Below are positions 1-5,832 of a DNA stretch of 9,491 nucleotides, piece by piece; the first letter of the stretch is position 1; every line of letters starts with the position of its first letter. Source of the stretch: Bacillota bacterium. GTDB lineage: Bacteria > Bacillota > Sulfobacillia > JAJZYS01 > JAJYTV01. A program made the translations under genes and the position numbers. The DNA lies in contig JAJZIE010000079.1 in NCBI GenBank assembly GCA_021810725.1, forward strand, positions 1 through 9,491, in the 5' to 3' direction. Below the pieces are notes generated by a model that saw only the letters and a program-made list of their open reading frames with translations, had not been told where the DNA came from and did not search any database.

Positions 1-1
1 G

Positions 2-238
2 AATACGCCTGACGCCGCCGATTCGGGCCTCGTCGCGACGGCGGGCCCATCCTGGCGCATGGTCGTGGACCTTGGCGACCTCTCGGCCTCCCAGGCGATC
101 TACCCCGGCGGCCAGTCGGAGAACCCCGTGTCGCCCGACTACGCGAGCTTCCTGCCCTACTGGCTCCACTACCGCTACCTGCCCTTCGTTTGGGCCAAAT
201 CGGCCGCGACAGGCCAGACAACCACGTACCAGCCCTGA
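2..238 (+). CDS. Penicillin acylase (peptidase S45) family protein, C-terminal end, partial
   Basis: The reading frame is open from the window edge to the TGA at 236-238 and gives 78 residues. The pattern GPSWRMVVDLGD, then PGGQSENPVSPDY, then a Trp/Tyr-rich LPYWLHYRYLPF is the usual C-terminal signature of the S45 penicillin/cephalosporin acylase family (G-x-S-x-R-x-V-x-DLxD, GGQS-x-P-x-SP-x-Y). Family members are Ntn-hydrolases that are made as a precursor and self-cleaved into two chains; they hydrolyse amide bonds of acylated compounds such as beta-lactams or acyl-homoserine lactones. The catalytic Ser at the start of the beta chain lies outside the window, so activity and substrate cannot be judged. 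The stop codon is embedded in the ribosome binding site of the next gene, which suggests coupled translation. Confidence 0.85.
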   Translation, partial: NTPDAADSGLVATAGPSWRMVVDLGDLSASQAIYPGGQSENPVSPDYASFLPYWLHYRYLPFVWAKSAATGQTTTYQP

Positions 239-243
239 GGAGG
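237..243 (+). promoter_or_regulatory. Ribosome binding site overlapping a stop codon
   Basis: GAGGAGG lies 7 nt before the ATG at 251 and overlaps the TGA (236-238) of the acylase gene. It fixes the start of the small membrane protein and points to translational coupling of the two genes. Confidence 0.8.
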
Positions 244-250
244 ATTATCC

Positions 251-637
251 ATGCCGCAGGCTTCGCGCATCGCCGCCTTCGTCGCCGCGCTCGTCCTGAC
301 CTGGCTCCTCACGCTTTGGCTCGGTCCTTGGGGTCCGCTCGTCGCGGGCGTCCTCGCCGGCCGCTTCGCGCCCAGGCGTGGCGGGTTCACCTACCCAGCC
401 CTGGGGGGACTCGTCGCGTGGCTCGCCTGGTTCGCCGCCACCGCCGCGACCGCCCCGCTCCTGTCCCTGGCTCGGCTTCTCGGTGCCGTCGTCGGCATCG
501 GCGCTGTTGGCGGGCTCGCGCTGCCCCTCATCGCCAGCGTGCTCTGCGCTGTGGTCGTGGGGCTCGGCGCCATGGCGGGCGCCGCCGTCTTTGCGCTGAT
601 CCACCCGCAGCCTGCCGACTCCTCGCTTTCAGGCTGA
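251..637 (+). CDS. Small polytopic membrane protein, function unknown
   Basis: 128 residues, almost wholly hydrophobic (Ala, Leu, Val and Gly-rich), with about four likely membrane segments near residues 5-26, 28-40 (short, Gly-rich), 48-70 and 75-117. A short basic loop (RFAPRRGG, about 39-46) lies between segments two and three, and the tail is short and polar. I do not recognise a named family. The start ATG is fixed by a strong GAGGAGG seven bases upstream. The gene follows the acylase gene by only 12 bases, and its ribosome site overlaps the acylase stop, so the two are probably co-transcribed. A role as membrane partner or anchor for the acylase is inference only. Two other frames are partly open here, but neither has a ribosome site. 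Confidence 0.75.
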   Translation: MPQASRIAAFVAALVLTWLLTLWLGPWGPLVAGVLAGRFAPRRGGFTYPALGGLVAWLAWFAATAATAPLLSLARLLGAVVGIGAVGGLALPLIASVLCAVVVGLGAMAGAAVFALIHPQPADSSLSG

Positions 638-699
638 AGCCACTTTCCGCCAGTCGCGGCGCAGGCACGATTGCACATACTGACCGGGAGCCACCATTC

Positions 700-706
700 G
701 AGGGGG
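700..706 (+). promoter_or_regulatory. Ribosome binding site selecting the TTG start of cydA
   Basis: GAGGGGG lies 9 nt before the TTG at 716. The earlier in-frame TTG at 671 has no purine-rich site in front of it. The TTG at 716 gives MDNLLAAR, the N-terminus normal for CydA. Confidence 0.65.
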
Positions 707-715
707 CACCCCTGG

Positions 716-2026
716 TTGGACAATCTCCTCGCCGCCCGCATCCAGATGGGCTTCACGCTCGGTTTCCACATGCTGTTCGCCGCGTTTGGCGTCGGCTTTC
801 CCATGCTCGTGCTGGCCGCGGAGGGCATCGCGCTGCGCGGTGGTCCCGCGCACTATCTGACGCTCGCCAAGACCTGGGGCAAGGCGAACGCCCTGTTGTT
901 CGCCGTCGGAGCGGTCAGCGGCACGGCTCTCGCTTTCGAACTCGGCCTGCTCTGGCCCGGCTTCATGCTGTTCTCGGGCAGCACCATCGGCGCGGGCTTC
1001 GCCACCGAGGCCTTCGCGTTCTTCCTCGAAGCGATCTTCATCGGCCTCTATCTCTACGGCTGGAACCGTCTCACACGCCTGGGCCACTGGCTTGCCGGGA
1101 TTCCCATCGTGATCGGCGGCATCGCTTCCGCCGCGCTCGTCGTTTCGGTCGACGCGTGGATGCAGCACCCGGTGGGCGCGGCGACTCTTCTTAGAGCGCC
1201 CGCGGCCGCGGCCCCGCTCGCCATGCTCTTCGGCAACCCGCACTGGCCCGTCATGGCGCTGCACGCCACCATCGCCTGCTTCGCCGCCACGGGCTTCACC
1301 CTGGCGTCGGTCTACGCCTACGGCATGTTGCGTGGCCGGCGCGACGAGGTGCACAAGGCTGGCCTCAAGATCGCCATGGTGCTCGCGACCGGCGCCGCCA
1401 TCCTTATGCCCTTGACTGGCGACATGAGCGGCAAGGCGGTCGCCGCGTTCCAGCCGACCAAACTGGCGGCGATGGAGTCCCAGTTCCGCACCGAGACGGC
1501 GGCGCCGCTAAGGATCGGCGGCCTGCCGGACCCGAAGGCGCGCACGGTCCGCTACGCCCTCGAGATCCCCGGTGGCCTCAGCTGGCTCGCCTACGGCAGC
1601 GGCTCGGCCAAGGTCCAAGGGCTCGACCAGGTCGCGACCAGCGACTGGCCCGACGTACCGGTGACGCACGTGTCCTTTCAGCTGATGGTGGGCGCTGGCA
1701 CGCTGATGGTCCTGATCGCCCTCTACTACTGGTGGAACCTGCGTCATAGGGGGCGGGGCCTGACGGGAAGTCTCCTCCGGACGCTCGTCGCGGGTGGTCC
1801 GCTCGCGTTCCTCGCGCTCGAGACCGGCTGGGTGGTGACGGAGGTCGGGCGGCAGCCCTGGGTCGTCTACGGTGTGCAGCGCACCGCGGACGCCGTCACG
1901 CCGGTGCACGACCTGTTCGGCTACCTCGCCCTCTACGCCCTGCTCTATCTCCTGCTTGGCACGACGGTGCTCTGGCTGCTCCGGCGGGTCGAGCGCGAGG
2001 CGCCAGCCCTGGAGGAGGCGGCATGA
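716..2026 (+). CDS. cydA: Cytochrome bd quinol oxidase subunit I, YthA-like short-Q-loop type
   Basis: 436 residues from TTG 716. CydA carries hemes b558, b595 and d, oxidises quinol at the outer face of the membrane and reduces O2 to water. Ligands can be placed against E. coli CydA: His18 (His19), the acidic pair Glu98/Glu105 (Glu99/Glu107), His183 (His186) and Met324 (Met393). The quinol site keeps QPTKLAAMES with Lys249 and Glu254 (Lys252, Glu257), and the GRQPW motif is at 378-382. Lys249 to Met324 spans 75 residues against 141 in E. coli, so the Q-loop is the short type. The N-terminal FHMLFAAFGVG, LLWPGFM and the tight E-A-F-A-F-F-L-E spacing resemble Bacillus YthA rather than E. coli CydA. 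The stop overlaps the cydB start by 4 nt. YthA-type oxidases are often cyanide-tolerant; that trait here is inference. Confidence 0.95.
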   Translation: MDNLLAARIQMGFTLGFHMLFAAFGVGFPMLVLAAEGIALRGGPAHYLTLAKTWGKANALLFAVGAVSGTALAFELGLLWPGFMLFSGSTIGAGFATEAFAFFLEAIFIGLYLYGWNRLTRLGHWLAGIPIVIGGIASAALVVSVDAWMQHPVGAATLLRAPAAAAPLAMLFGNPHWPVMALHATIACFAATGFTLASVYAYGMLRGRRDEVHKAGLKIAMVLATGAAILMPLTGDMSGKAVAAFQPTKLAAMESQFRTETAAPLRIGGLPDPKARTVRYALEIPGGLSWLAYGSGSAKVQGLDQVATSDWPDVPVTHVSFQLMVGAGTLMVLIALYYWWNLRHRGRGLTGSLLRTLVAGGPLAFLALETGWVVTEVGRQPWVVYGVQRTADAVTPVHDLFGYLALYALLYLLLGTTVLWLLRRVEREAPALEEAA

Positions 2027-3045
2027 CGCCCTGGGTGCCATGGCCGGACGTCGCCTGGCTCGTCGCGATCGCCGCCATGACCGCCTACATGCTCCTCGGC
2101 GGGGCCGACTTCGGCGGCGGCATCTGGGATCTTTTCGCCTGGGGACAGGACGCGGCGTCGCAGCGGCGGGCGATCGCGCGGGCGATGGGGCCGGTGTGGG
2201 AAGCGAACCACGTCTGGCTGATCTTCCTGCTGATCCTGCTGTTCACAGGCTTCCCGCTGGCCTTCCACCGGCTTGTCATCGGCCTCTACCTGCCGCTCAA
2301 TCTCGTGCTGCTCGGCATCATCCTGCGCGGCGCCGCGTTCGTCTTCCGGGCGCACGGACGTCGCGGCGTCGGCCAGCAGTCCACTTGGGGCAGGATCTTC
2401 GGCGCCGCCAGCAGCCTGACGGTCGTGCTGCTCGGCGCGGCTCTCGCCGCCGTATCCGCCGGCGGGGACTTCATGGTGGCCTGGCGCTCGTATCTCAGCC
2501 CGTTCGCCATCCTGACCGGCCTCTTCGCTCTGGCCGCGGCCGCCTACCTAGCCGCGACCTACCTCACTTTCGAAGCCCAGGGCAGCCTGCGCGAGACCTT
2601 CCGCAAGCGGGCGCTGCTGGCGGCGGAGGCTGCCGGGATCGCCGCATTGCTGGACCTCGGCCTGATGAGCTTCGAGGCGCCGCGCCTCTTCATCCGCCTT
2701 GTGAACCCCGACATCCTCGGCCTCGTGCTGCTGGTGGCCCTGCTCGGCGTCGGATCGTACGTCAGCCTGCGCCACAGGCACGATGGGCTCGGCAGGTTCC
2801 TCGCCGCGTCGGCCCTGTCCGTGATGCTCTGGTCCTGGGCCGCCGCCCAGTGGCCCTACATCATCTATCCCGGCTTCACGGTGTACGGCAGCGCGGCACC
2901 AGACCTCGCGCTGCGTCAGGTGCTGACGCTGGTGCCTTTCGGCCTCCTGCTGCTTGTCCCGTCGCTCTGGCTTCTGCTACATGTGTTCAAGGGACGTCTG
3001 CCGATCGACGGCGAGGCCGGGCGTCGTCCGAACCCCGCGCGATAG
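2023..3045 (+). CDS. cydB: Cytochrome bd quinol oxidase subunit II
   Basis: 340 residues with about eight or nine membrane helices. CydB binds no heme but is the structural partner of CydA and helps form the proton and oxygen paths. Family marks: LGGADFGGGIWDLF at 25-38, GPVWEANHVWLI at 56-67 (equivalent to the PHWDGNQVWLI segment of E. coli CydB, with Glu60 in place of Asp), and the C-terminal WPYIIYPGFTVY with a following TL helix. The ATG overlaps the last codons of cydA (ATGA) and has GGAGGAGG four bases upstream, so the subunits are translated as a pair. No cydX-like micropeptide and no cydCD transporter follow. No clear hairpin terminator was found downstream. Confidence 0.95.
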   Translation: MTPWVPWPDVAWLVAIAAMTAYMLLGGADFGGGIWDLFAWGQDAASQRRAIARAMGPVWEANHVWLIFLLILLFTGFPLAFHRLVIGLYLPLNLVLLGIILRGAAFVFRAHGRRGVGQQSTWGRIFGAASSLTVVLLGAALAAVSAGGDFMVAWRSYLSPFAILTGLFALAAAAYLAATYLTFEAQGSLRETFRKRALLAAEAAGIAALLDLGLMSFEAPRLFIRLVNPDILGLVLLVALLGVGSYVSLRHRHDGLGRFLAASALSVMLWSWAAAQWPYIIYPGFTVYGSAAPDLALRQVLTLVPFGLLLLVPSLWLLLHVFKGRLPIDGEAGRRPNPAR

Positions 3046-3282
3046 CCACGCCGGCGTCCGGCCGCGACCATTCTCCGTGAGGCTCTTCCCTCGTACTCCG
3101 GCGCGGTGCGGAAGCGTGTTTCTTTCATCGCTGGCAGGTCATCCCTATAGAGTGTAGAAGGTCCAGGGTGCCGCCAGCGACGTTGCCTGCAAGCGGTCTT
3201 TCAGAGGACCATCGGCTAGGCGATCGCTTCCGCGGTCCATGGCAATCTCGGTCCGGCGCGGCAGGAATGAGGATGATCCGAC

Positions 3283-4635
3283 ATGCGGATCGGAAGGCTG
3301 CTCGCCTTGATCTCGATGGCTGCCCTGCTCGCGTCGTGCGGCAGCCCGCCGCAGAGTGCAGGCCATCACGGACATAAACGTTATACGGCCACGAAGGCCA
3401 CGCGCACGCCCACGGGCGGCGCTGGAACGTCCACAGGGTCTCCCGGCGCGTCGCCATCGCCTGCCGCAAGCGGCACGACTCCTGCACAGACGCCGCAGAT
3501 CACGAGCCCGCACCGGGTCGTGAACGGATGCGACCCGACAATGATCGATCCGGCAGGTCCGTTCGGCCTGTGCCTGGACGGCCTGCCGCACTTCTACTGC
3601 TGCAGTTCAGCAGCCACTGGCTGGTCTGGCGTTGTCGCGGGGATGGACGTCGACATCAAGGGCGCGGTGCCCATCGATCCCGAGACCGGCAAGCCTCAGA
3701 GCTCGGCGGTCCTGCTTCTAGGCCCGAACGGCTGGCACAAAGCGATTCCTGTCGCAGCAAGCGGCGCATTCGATCAGCATGTCACCTTTCCGACGGCGGG
3801 CGTCTACCAGATCGGAGTGCAGTATCGCGGGGCTCCCGCGAATCTTCAGACCTTCCCTGTCGCGTGGCGTTGGGATGTGCGTCAGGGGACCAGCGTCGCC
3901 GACATCTTTCCTTCCGAGATCGGCTACGTCCCGCAAGGCGACGTGTTGCTTATGGCGGAGATCGGGCGGCCAGCCACGTTCACGATCAGGCTCGAGACCG
4001 CGCAGGGCGTACCCCAGCCCGGCGCCAACCTGGCCATCGGCTCATGGCATCCCTTCAAGCAACCACCACCCCTGGCGAACGCGCAGGGAGATGTGACGTT
4101 TACCCTTCCAAAGACGGATTGGATCGAAAGCGCCGGTCAACTTGAACCCGGCCTCCTGCTGATGTCCTACGCGGACATCCGCCCGCAAGGGGACACGCTC
4201 ATCGGCTTTCCCACGTGGCAAGGCGCAACCGCGTTGCCCACGAAGGCACCCTTTTCGGTCCGGCAGAACGGCATCCTCTATTACGACCTTGCAGACTTCC
4301 TTGCGCTGGCCACTGGCGGCAGCAGCTTCGGCGGACCAGGAATGGCTGCCCCCTACGCCTATGACGCATCGAACGCCGTCGTGTCGTTGAGCAACGAGAT
4401 GAGTCGGTCCCAGGCCAGGGTCCTCCTCTCGACAGGCGCCGTTCAGAAGGCGACCTTTTCAGGCGTCTACCATCCGGTCACCACCTGGACGACCGTCGGT
4501 ACGGTGAAGACGCTCATGCAAGGCGACCAAGCCTACTTGGCGATGCCGGACCTCGTGACGGTCGCGGGAGCCCTGGGCTGGGTAGCACCAGACGGCAGTG
4601 GAGGCATGTATTTCACGTTCCCATGGGTGCCCTGA
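3283..4635 (+). CDS. Secreted lipoprotein with Cys-rich segment, beta domains and a copper-amine-oxidase-N-like C-terminus
   Basis: 450 residues. The N-terminus is a lipoprotein signal peptide (MRIGRLLALISMAALLASC) with lipobox LASC and lipidated Cys19. Residues 20-77 are a Ser/Thr/Pro/Gly/Ala-rich linker that would span the cell wall. Residues 81-107 hold four cysteines (Cys83, Cys97, Cys106, Cys107, the last two in FYCC), which could form disulfides or bind metal. About 118-195 and 222-310 look like beta-sandwich domains (alternating hydrophobics, TAGVYQIGVQY). About 323-450 contains two segments of the kind seen in copper-amine-oxidase N-terminal (stalk) domains: ILYYDLADFLALA and QAYLAMPDLVTVAGALGWVAPDG. 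Such domains are common in surface proteins of Bacillota and do not imply oxidase activity. GAGG lies 10 nt before the ATG. It is 237 bases after cydB, so it is probably a separate unit. Function unknown. Confidence 0.8.
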   Translation: MRIGRLLALISMAALLASCGSPPQSAGHHGHKRYTATKATRTPTGGAGTSTGSPGASPSPAASGTTPAQTPQITSPHRVVNGCDPTMIDPAGPFGLCLDGLPHFYCCSSAATGWSGVVAGMDVDIKGAVPIDPETGKPQSSAVLLLGPNGWHKAIPVAASGAFDQHVTFPTAGVYQIGVQYRGAPANLQTFPVAWRWDVRQGTSVADIFPSEIGYVPQGDVLLMAEIGRPATFTIRLETAQGVPQPGANLAIGSWHPFKQPPPLANAQGDVTFTLPKTDWIESAGQLEPGLLLMSYADIRPQGDTLIGFPTWQGATALPTKAPFSVRQNGILYYDLADFLALATGGSSFGGPGMAAPYAYDASNAVVSLSNEMSRSQARVLLSTGAVQKATFSGVYHPVTTWTTVGTVKTLMQGDQAYLAMPDLVTVAGALGWVAPDGSGGMYFTFPWVP

Positions 4636-4697
4636 CCGCCCTGGCTCGTCTCAACAGTACCGGCAGTCCGTGACGCCTGGACACGATTACGGCGAAC

Positions 4698-4712
4698 GCC
4701 GCCGATGGCGGC
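4698..4712. repeat. Small hairpin between convergent genes
   Basis: GCCGCC-GAT-GGCGGC is a perfect 6-bp inverted repeat between the ends of the lipoprotein gene and the SH3 pseudogene. There is no T-run on either side, so its use as a terminator is doubtful. Apart from it, 4636-4724 shows nothing. Confidence 0.3.
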
Positions 4713-4724
4713 TGGCCATACGCG

Positions 4725-5056
4725 TCAGGCAAGCGGCGAACAATTTTCCTCCGGAACCCAGCCCTCGTCACCATTTGCGTTCCGGCACCGGATCCATCCC
4801 TCGACGGTCTCGAAGCCGGTGACCACCTCGCCCGGTGAAACGGTGAGTTCCATGCTGCTGTAATCTCGCAGGATCCGTGCGGTCCCGTCCATGCGCATGT
4901 CGAGATACGCCTCGTGAACCCAGCCGGAGACGCCTGTCCGAGCGTCCGTGCGCCAGAGCCCACCTTCGTCAGCTCGCCGGCATGCAGCCGGAGCGGCTGA
5001 TTGTAGCTTCGCCGGTGGGTCGCAATGACACGGTACATGCGACTAGTCTGGTCCAT
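4725..5056 (-). pseudogene. Two-SH3-domain protein gene, broken by a frame-changing internal deletion
   Basis: Read on the minus strand from ATG 5056, the first 32 codons give MDQTSRMYRVIATH followed by RSYNQPLRLHAGELTKV, the start of a bacterial SH3 domain. At 4959-4960 the frame breaks. The frame beginning at 4958 then continues for 77 residues to TGA 4727-4725: LWRTDARTGVSGWVHEAYLD closes the first domain, and DYSSMELTVSPGEVVTGF, EGWIRC and GDEGWVPEENC form a full second SH3 domain. The part normally lying between the ELTKVG strand and the following LW (RT loop, usually about ten residues with a GW) is missing, so the lesion looks like a deletion of 3n+1 bases rather than one miscalled base. 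The whole span, 332 nt, is not a multiple of three. A strong ribosome site precedes the ATG. Such proteins are small and presumably bind peptides or ligands; no function is known here. Confidence 0.75.
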
Positions 5057-5063
5057 GGGCCGG

Positions 5064-5072
5064 TCACCTCCC
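5064..5072 (-). promoter_or_regulatory. Ribosome binding site of the SH3 pseudogene
   Basis: On the minus strand GGGAGGTGA lies 7 nt before the ATG at 5056. Its preservation supports the chosen start and suggests that the gene broke recently. Confidence 0.65.
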
Positions 5073-5109
5073 TCGTGCACTCCCTCGCGGCACACGTCCG
5101 ACCCAAACA

Positions 5110-5353
5110 ACGTAGACTACCCGCCGCTTTTACTGCCTAGACCCTTGGTTGCATCGGACTTCGGCTTGGTGTGCAGTCTCGCCCGATCCAGACAGCCTCG
5201 GATGCGGTTCGTGTACCTCGGGTCGGGGCTTTGCCTCCGGCTCCCTTCAGATTCCGCCTCGCGGCGGACACCCTGGCCTCCGGTTAACGGTTGGGGCAAC
5301 CACCCTCCGTAGCGGACTTTCACCGCCAAGTCCTGCGCCCATGCCGGGCGTAC
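5110..5353 (-). mobile_element. Group II (class C) intron, 5' fragment covering domain I
   Basis: The minus strand beginning at 5353 matches the conserved 5' part of bacterial group II introns, closest in memory to the class C intron of Oceanobacillus iheyensis. In order: GCCCGGCATGGGCGCAG, GGTGAAAGTCC, AGGGTGTCC, GGAATCTGAAGG, AGCCGGAGGCAAA, GTACACGAAC, GAGGCTG, GAAGTCC and a final GGCAGTAAAAGCGG. These lie in the same order and at similar spacing as in domain I of that ribozyme. The similarity fades near 5113. No reverse transcriptase/maturase reading frame, domain V or 3' splice end follows, because the SH3 gene starts only about 60 bases on. The intron is therefore a dead remnant. Its 5' end sits five bases behind a terminator hairpin, the known target of class C introns. 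The first bases are GTACG rather than the usual GTGYG. The short reading frames inside it are not proteins. The inner boundary is approximate. Confidence 0.85.
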
Positions 5354-5358
5354 AGAAC

Positions 5359-5386
5359 GGGGCGCACGGCATACGCCGTGCGCCCC
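5359..5386 (-). terminator. Hairpin terminator of the Fe-S carrier gene, intron target
   Basis: GGGGCGCACGGC pairs perfectly with GCCGTGCGCCCC over 12 bp around a 4-nt loop, starting 16 bases after the TAA of the Fe-S carrier gene. On the minus strand it is followed by GTTCT and then directly by the intron 5' end, so the normal T-run was probably split by the insertion. Hairpin strength and position support a Rho-independent terminator; the short T-stretch weakens it. Confidence 0.7.
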
Positions 5387-5402
5387 GAGCGACCTCCCGA
5401 GC

Positions 5403-5756
5403 TTAGCAGTGCGAGTGGCACGCCTCGCCGTCTTCCGTCGTGAAGGAGTGCCCGCAGGAGCACTGGTGCACGGCGTTCGGGTTGTGGATCGTGAAGCCCG
5501 CGCCCTCGATCGTGTTGATGTAGTCGATCTCCGCGCCCTTGAGCAGCGGAGCCGAATTCTCGTCGATCAGGAGGCGGACACCCTGCACTTCGGCGATGGT
5601 GTCGCCCTCGCGCTCCTCATTGTCGAAGGCCATGCCGTAGCTGTACCCGGCGCAACCGCCGCCCGACACGAACAGGCGCAGGCTGTACGGGCCGTTGCCT
5701 TCCTGAGCCATCAACTCCTGCACCTTCTCGGCCGCAGTCGTCGTAATCTCGACCAT
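5403..5756 (-). CDS. iscA: A-type iron-sulfur cluster carrier (IscA/ErpA/SufA family)
   Basis: 117 residues from ATG 5756. A-type carriers hold Fe-S clusters or iron and pass them to target apoproteins in the cytoplasm. The three cluster-ligand cysteines are present as Cys35 (SGGGCAGYSYG) and Cys99/Cys101 (HQCSCGHSF), the same numbering as in E. coli IscA. GAGFTIHNPNA is the typical segment before the CxC. The protein runs about ten residues beyond the CxCG core and ends in EACHSHC, which adds two Cys and two His. IscA, ErpA and SufA cannot be told apart from sequence alone, so the symbol is provisional; no iscS, iscU or suf genes are nearby. The start is fixed by GGGGAGG (plus-strand 5764-5770) seven bases upstream. 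The frame stays open further upstream, but that part has no family similarity. It has its own promoter and terminator. Confidence 0.92.
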   Translation of the reverse strand: MVEITTTAAEKVQELMAQEGNGPYSLRLFVSGGGCAGYSYGMAFDNEEREGDTIAEVQGVRLLIDENSAPLLKGAEIDYINTIEGAGFTIHNPNAVHQCSCGHSFTTEDGEACHSHC

Positions 5757-5770
5757 GTTCTCGCCTCCCC

Positions 5771-5808
5771 TGCACCCGTCGCCAAGCCGGCGACGATCTA
5801 TGGGTGCA
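5771..5808. repeat. Nested inverted repeats in the Fe-S carrier leader
   Basis: CGTCGCC (5777-5783) and GGCGACG (5789-5795) form a perfect 7-bp hairpin just before the ribosome site. Outside it, TGCACCC (5771-5777) and GGGTGCA (5802-5808) form a second perfect 7-bp dyad whose far arm touches the promoter -10. The inner hairpin lies within the expected transcript. The outer arm lies mostly at or before the start point, so it would work as a DNA operator or as part of read-through RNA. Confidence 0.5.
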
Positions 5809-5816
5809 TTATAGCA
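5808..5816 (-). promoter_or_regulatory. Extended -10 promoter for the Fe-S carrier gene
   Basis: On the minus strand TGCTATAAT is a perfect TATAAT with the TGN extension, 51 bases before the ATG and just after the methyltransferase stop (5833). No good -35 is found at 16-18 bp, which extended -10 promoters can do without. In such GC-rich DNA a perfect match in the right place is unlikely by chance. Confidence 0.6.
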
Positions 5817-5832
5817 CGAGAGCAGGTCCATT

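Noticed and set aside
671..715. TTG 671 as the cydA start
   Set aside because: No ribosome site, and it adds 15 residues (HILTGSHHSRG...) not seen in CydA; TTG 716 has GAGGGGG at 9 nt.
190..1194. A 334-codon plus-strand frame across the acylase end, membrane gene and cydA
   Set aside because: Arg-rich product with no recognisable motif; overlaps genes that have ribosome sites and family signatures.
1872..3080. A 402-codon plus-strand frame over the cydA end and all of cydB
   Set aside because: Shadow of cydB in another frame; Arg/Pro-rich, no motifs.
3123..3151. TTTCAT-17-TATAGA as a promoter for the lipoprotein gene
   Set aside because: The -35 matches the consensus at only two of six positions and the -10 at four of six; too weak to claim. 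The 3046-3282 gap otherwise shows nothing clear.
4698..4712. The hairpin as a bidirectional terminator for the convergent genes
   Set aside because: Only a 6-bp stem with no T-run on either strand; kept as a repeat only.
4725..5056. Programmed frameshifting in the SH3 gene
   Set aside because: No slippery sequence at the break, and residues expected between the two halves are missing, which fits a deletion better.
5117..5329. Open frames inside the intron fragment (70 codons on the minus strand and others on plus)
   Set aside because: The sequence is explained by conserved group II RNA; the frames have no ribosome site or protein motif.
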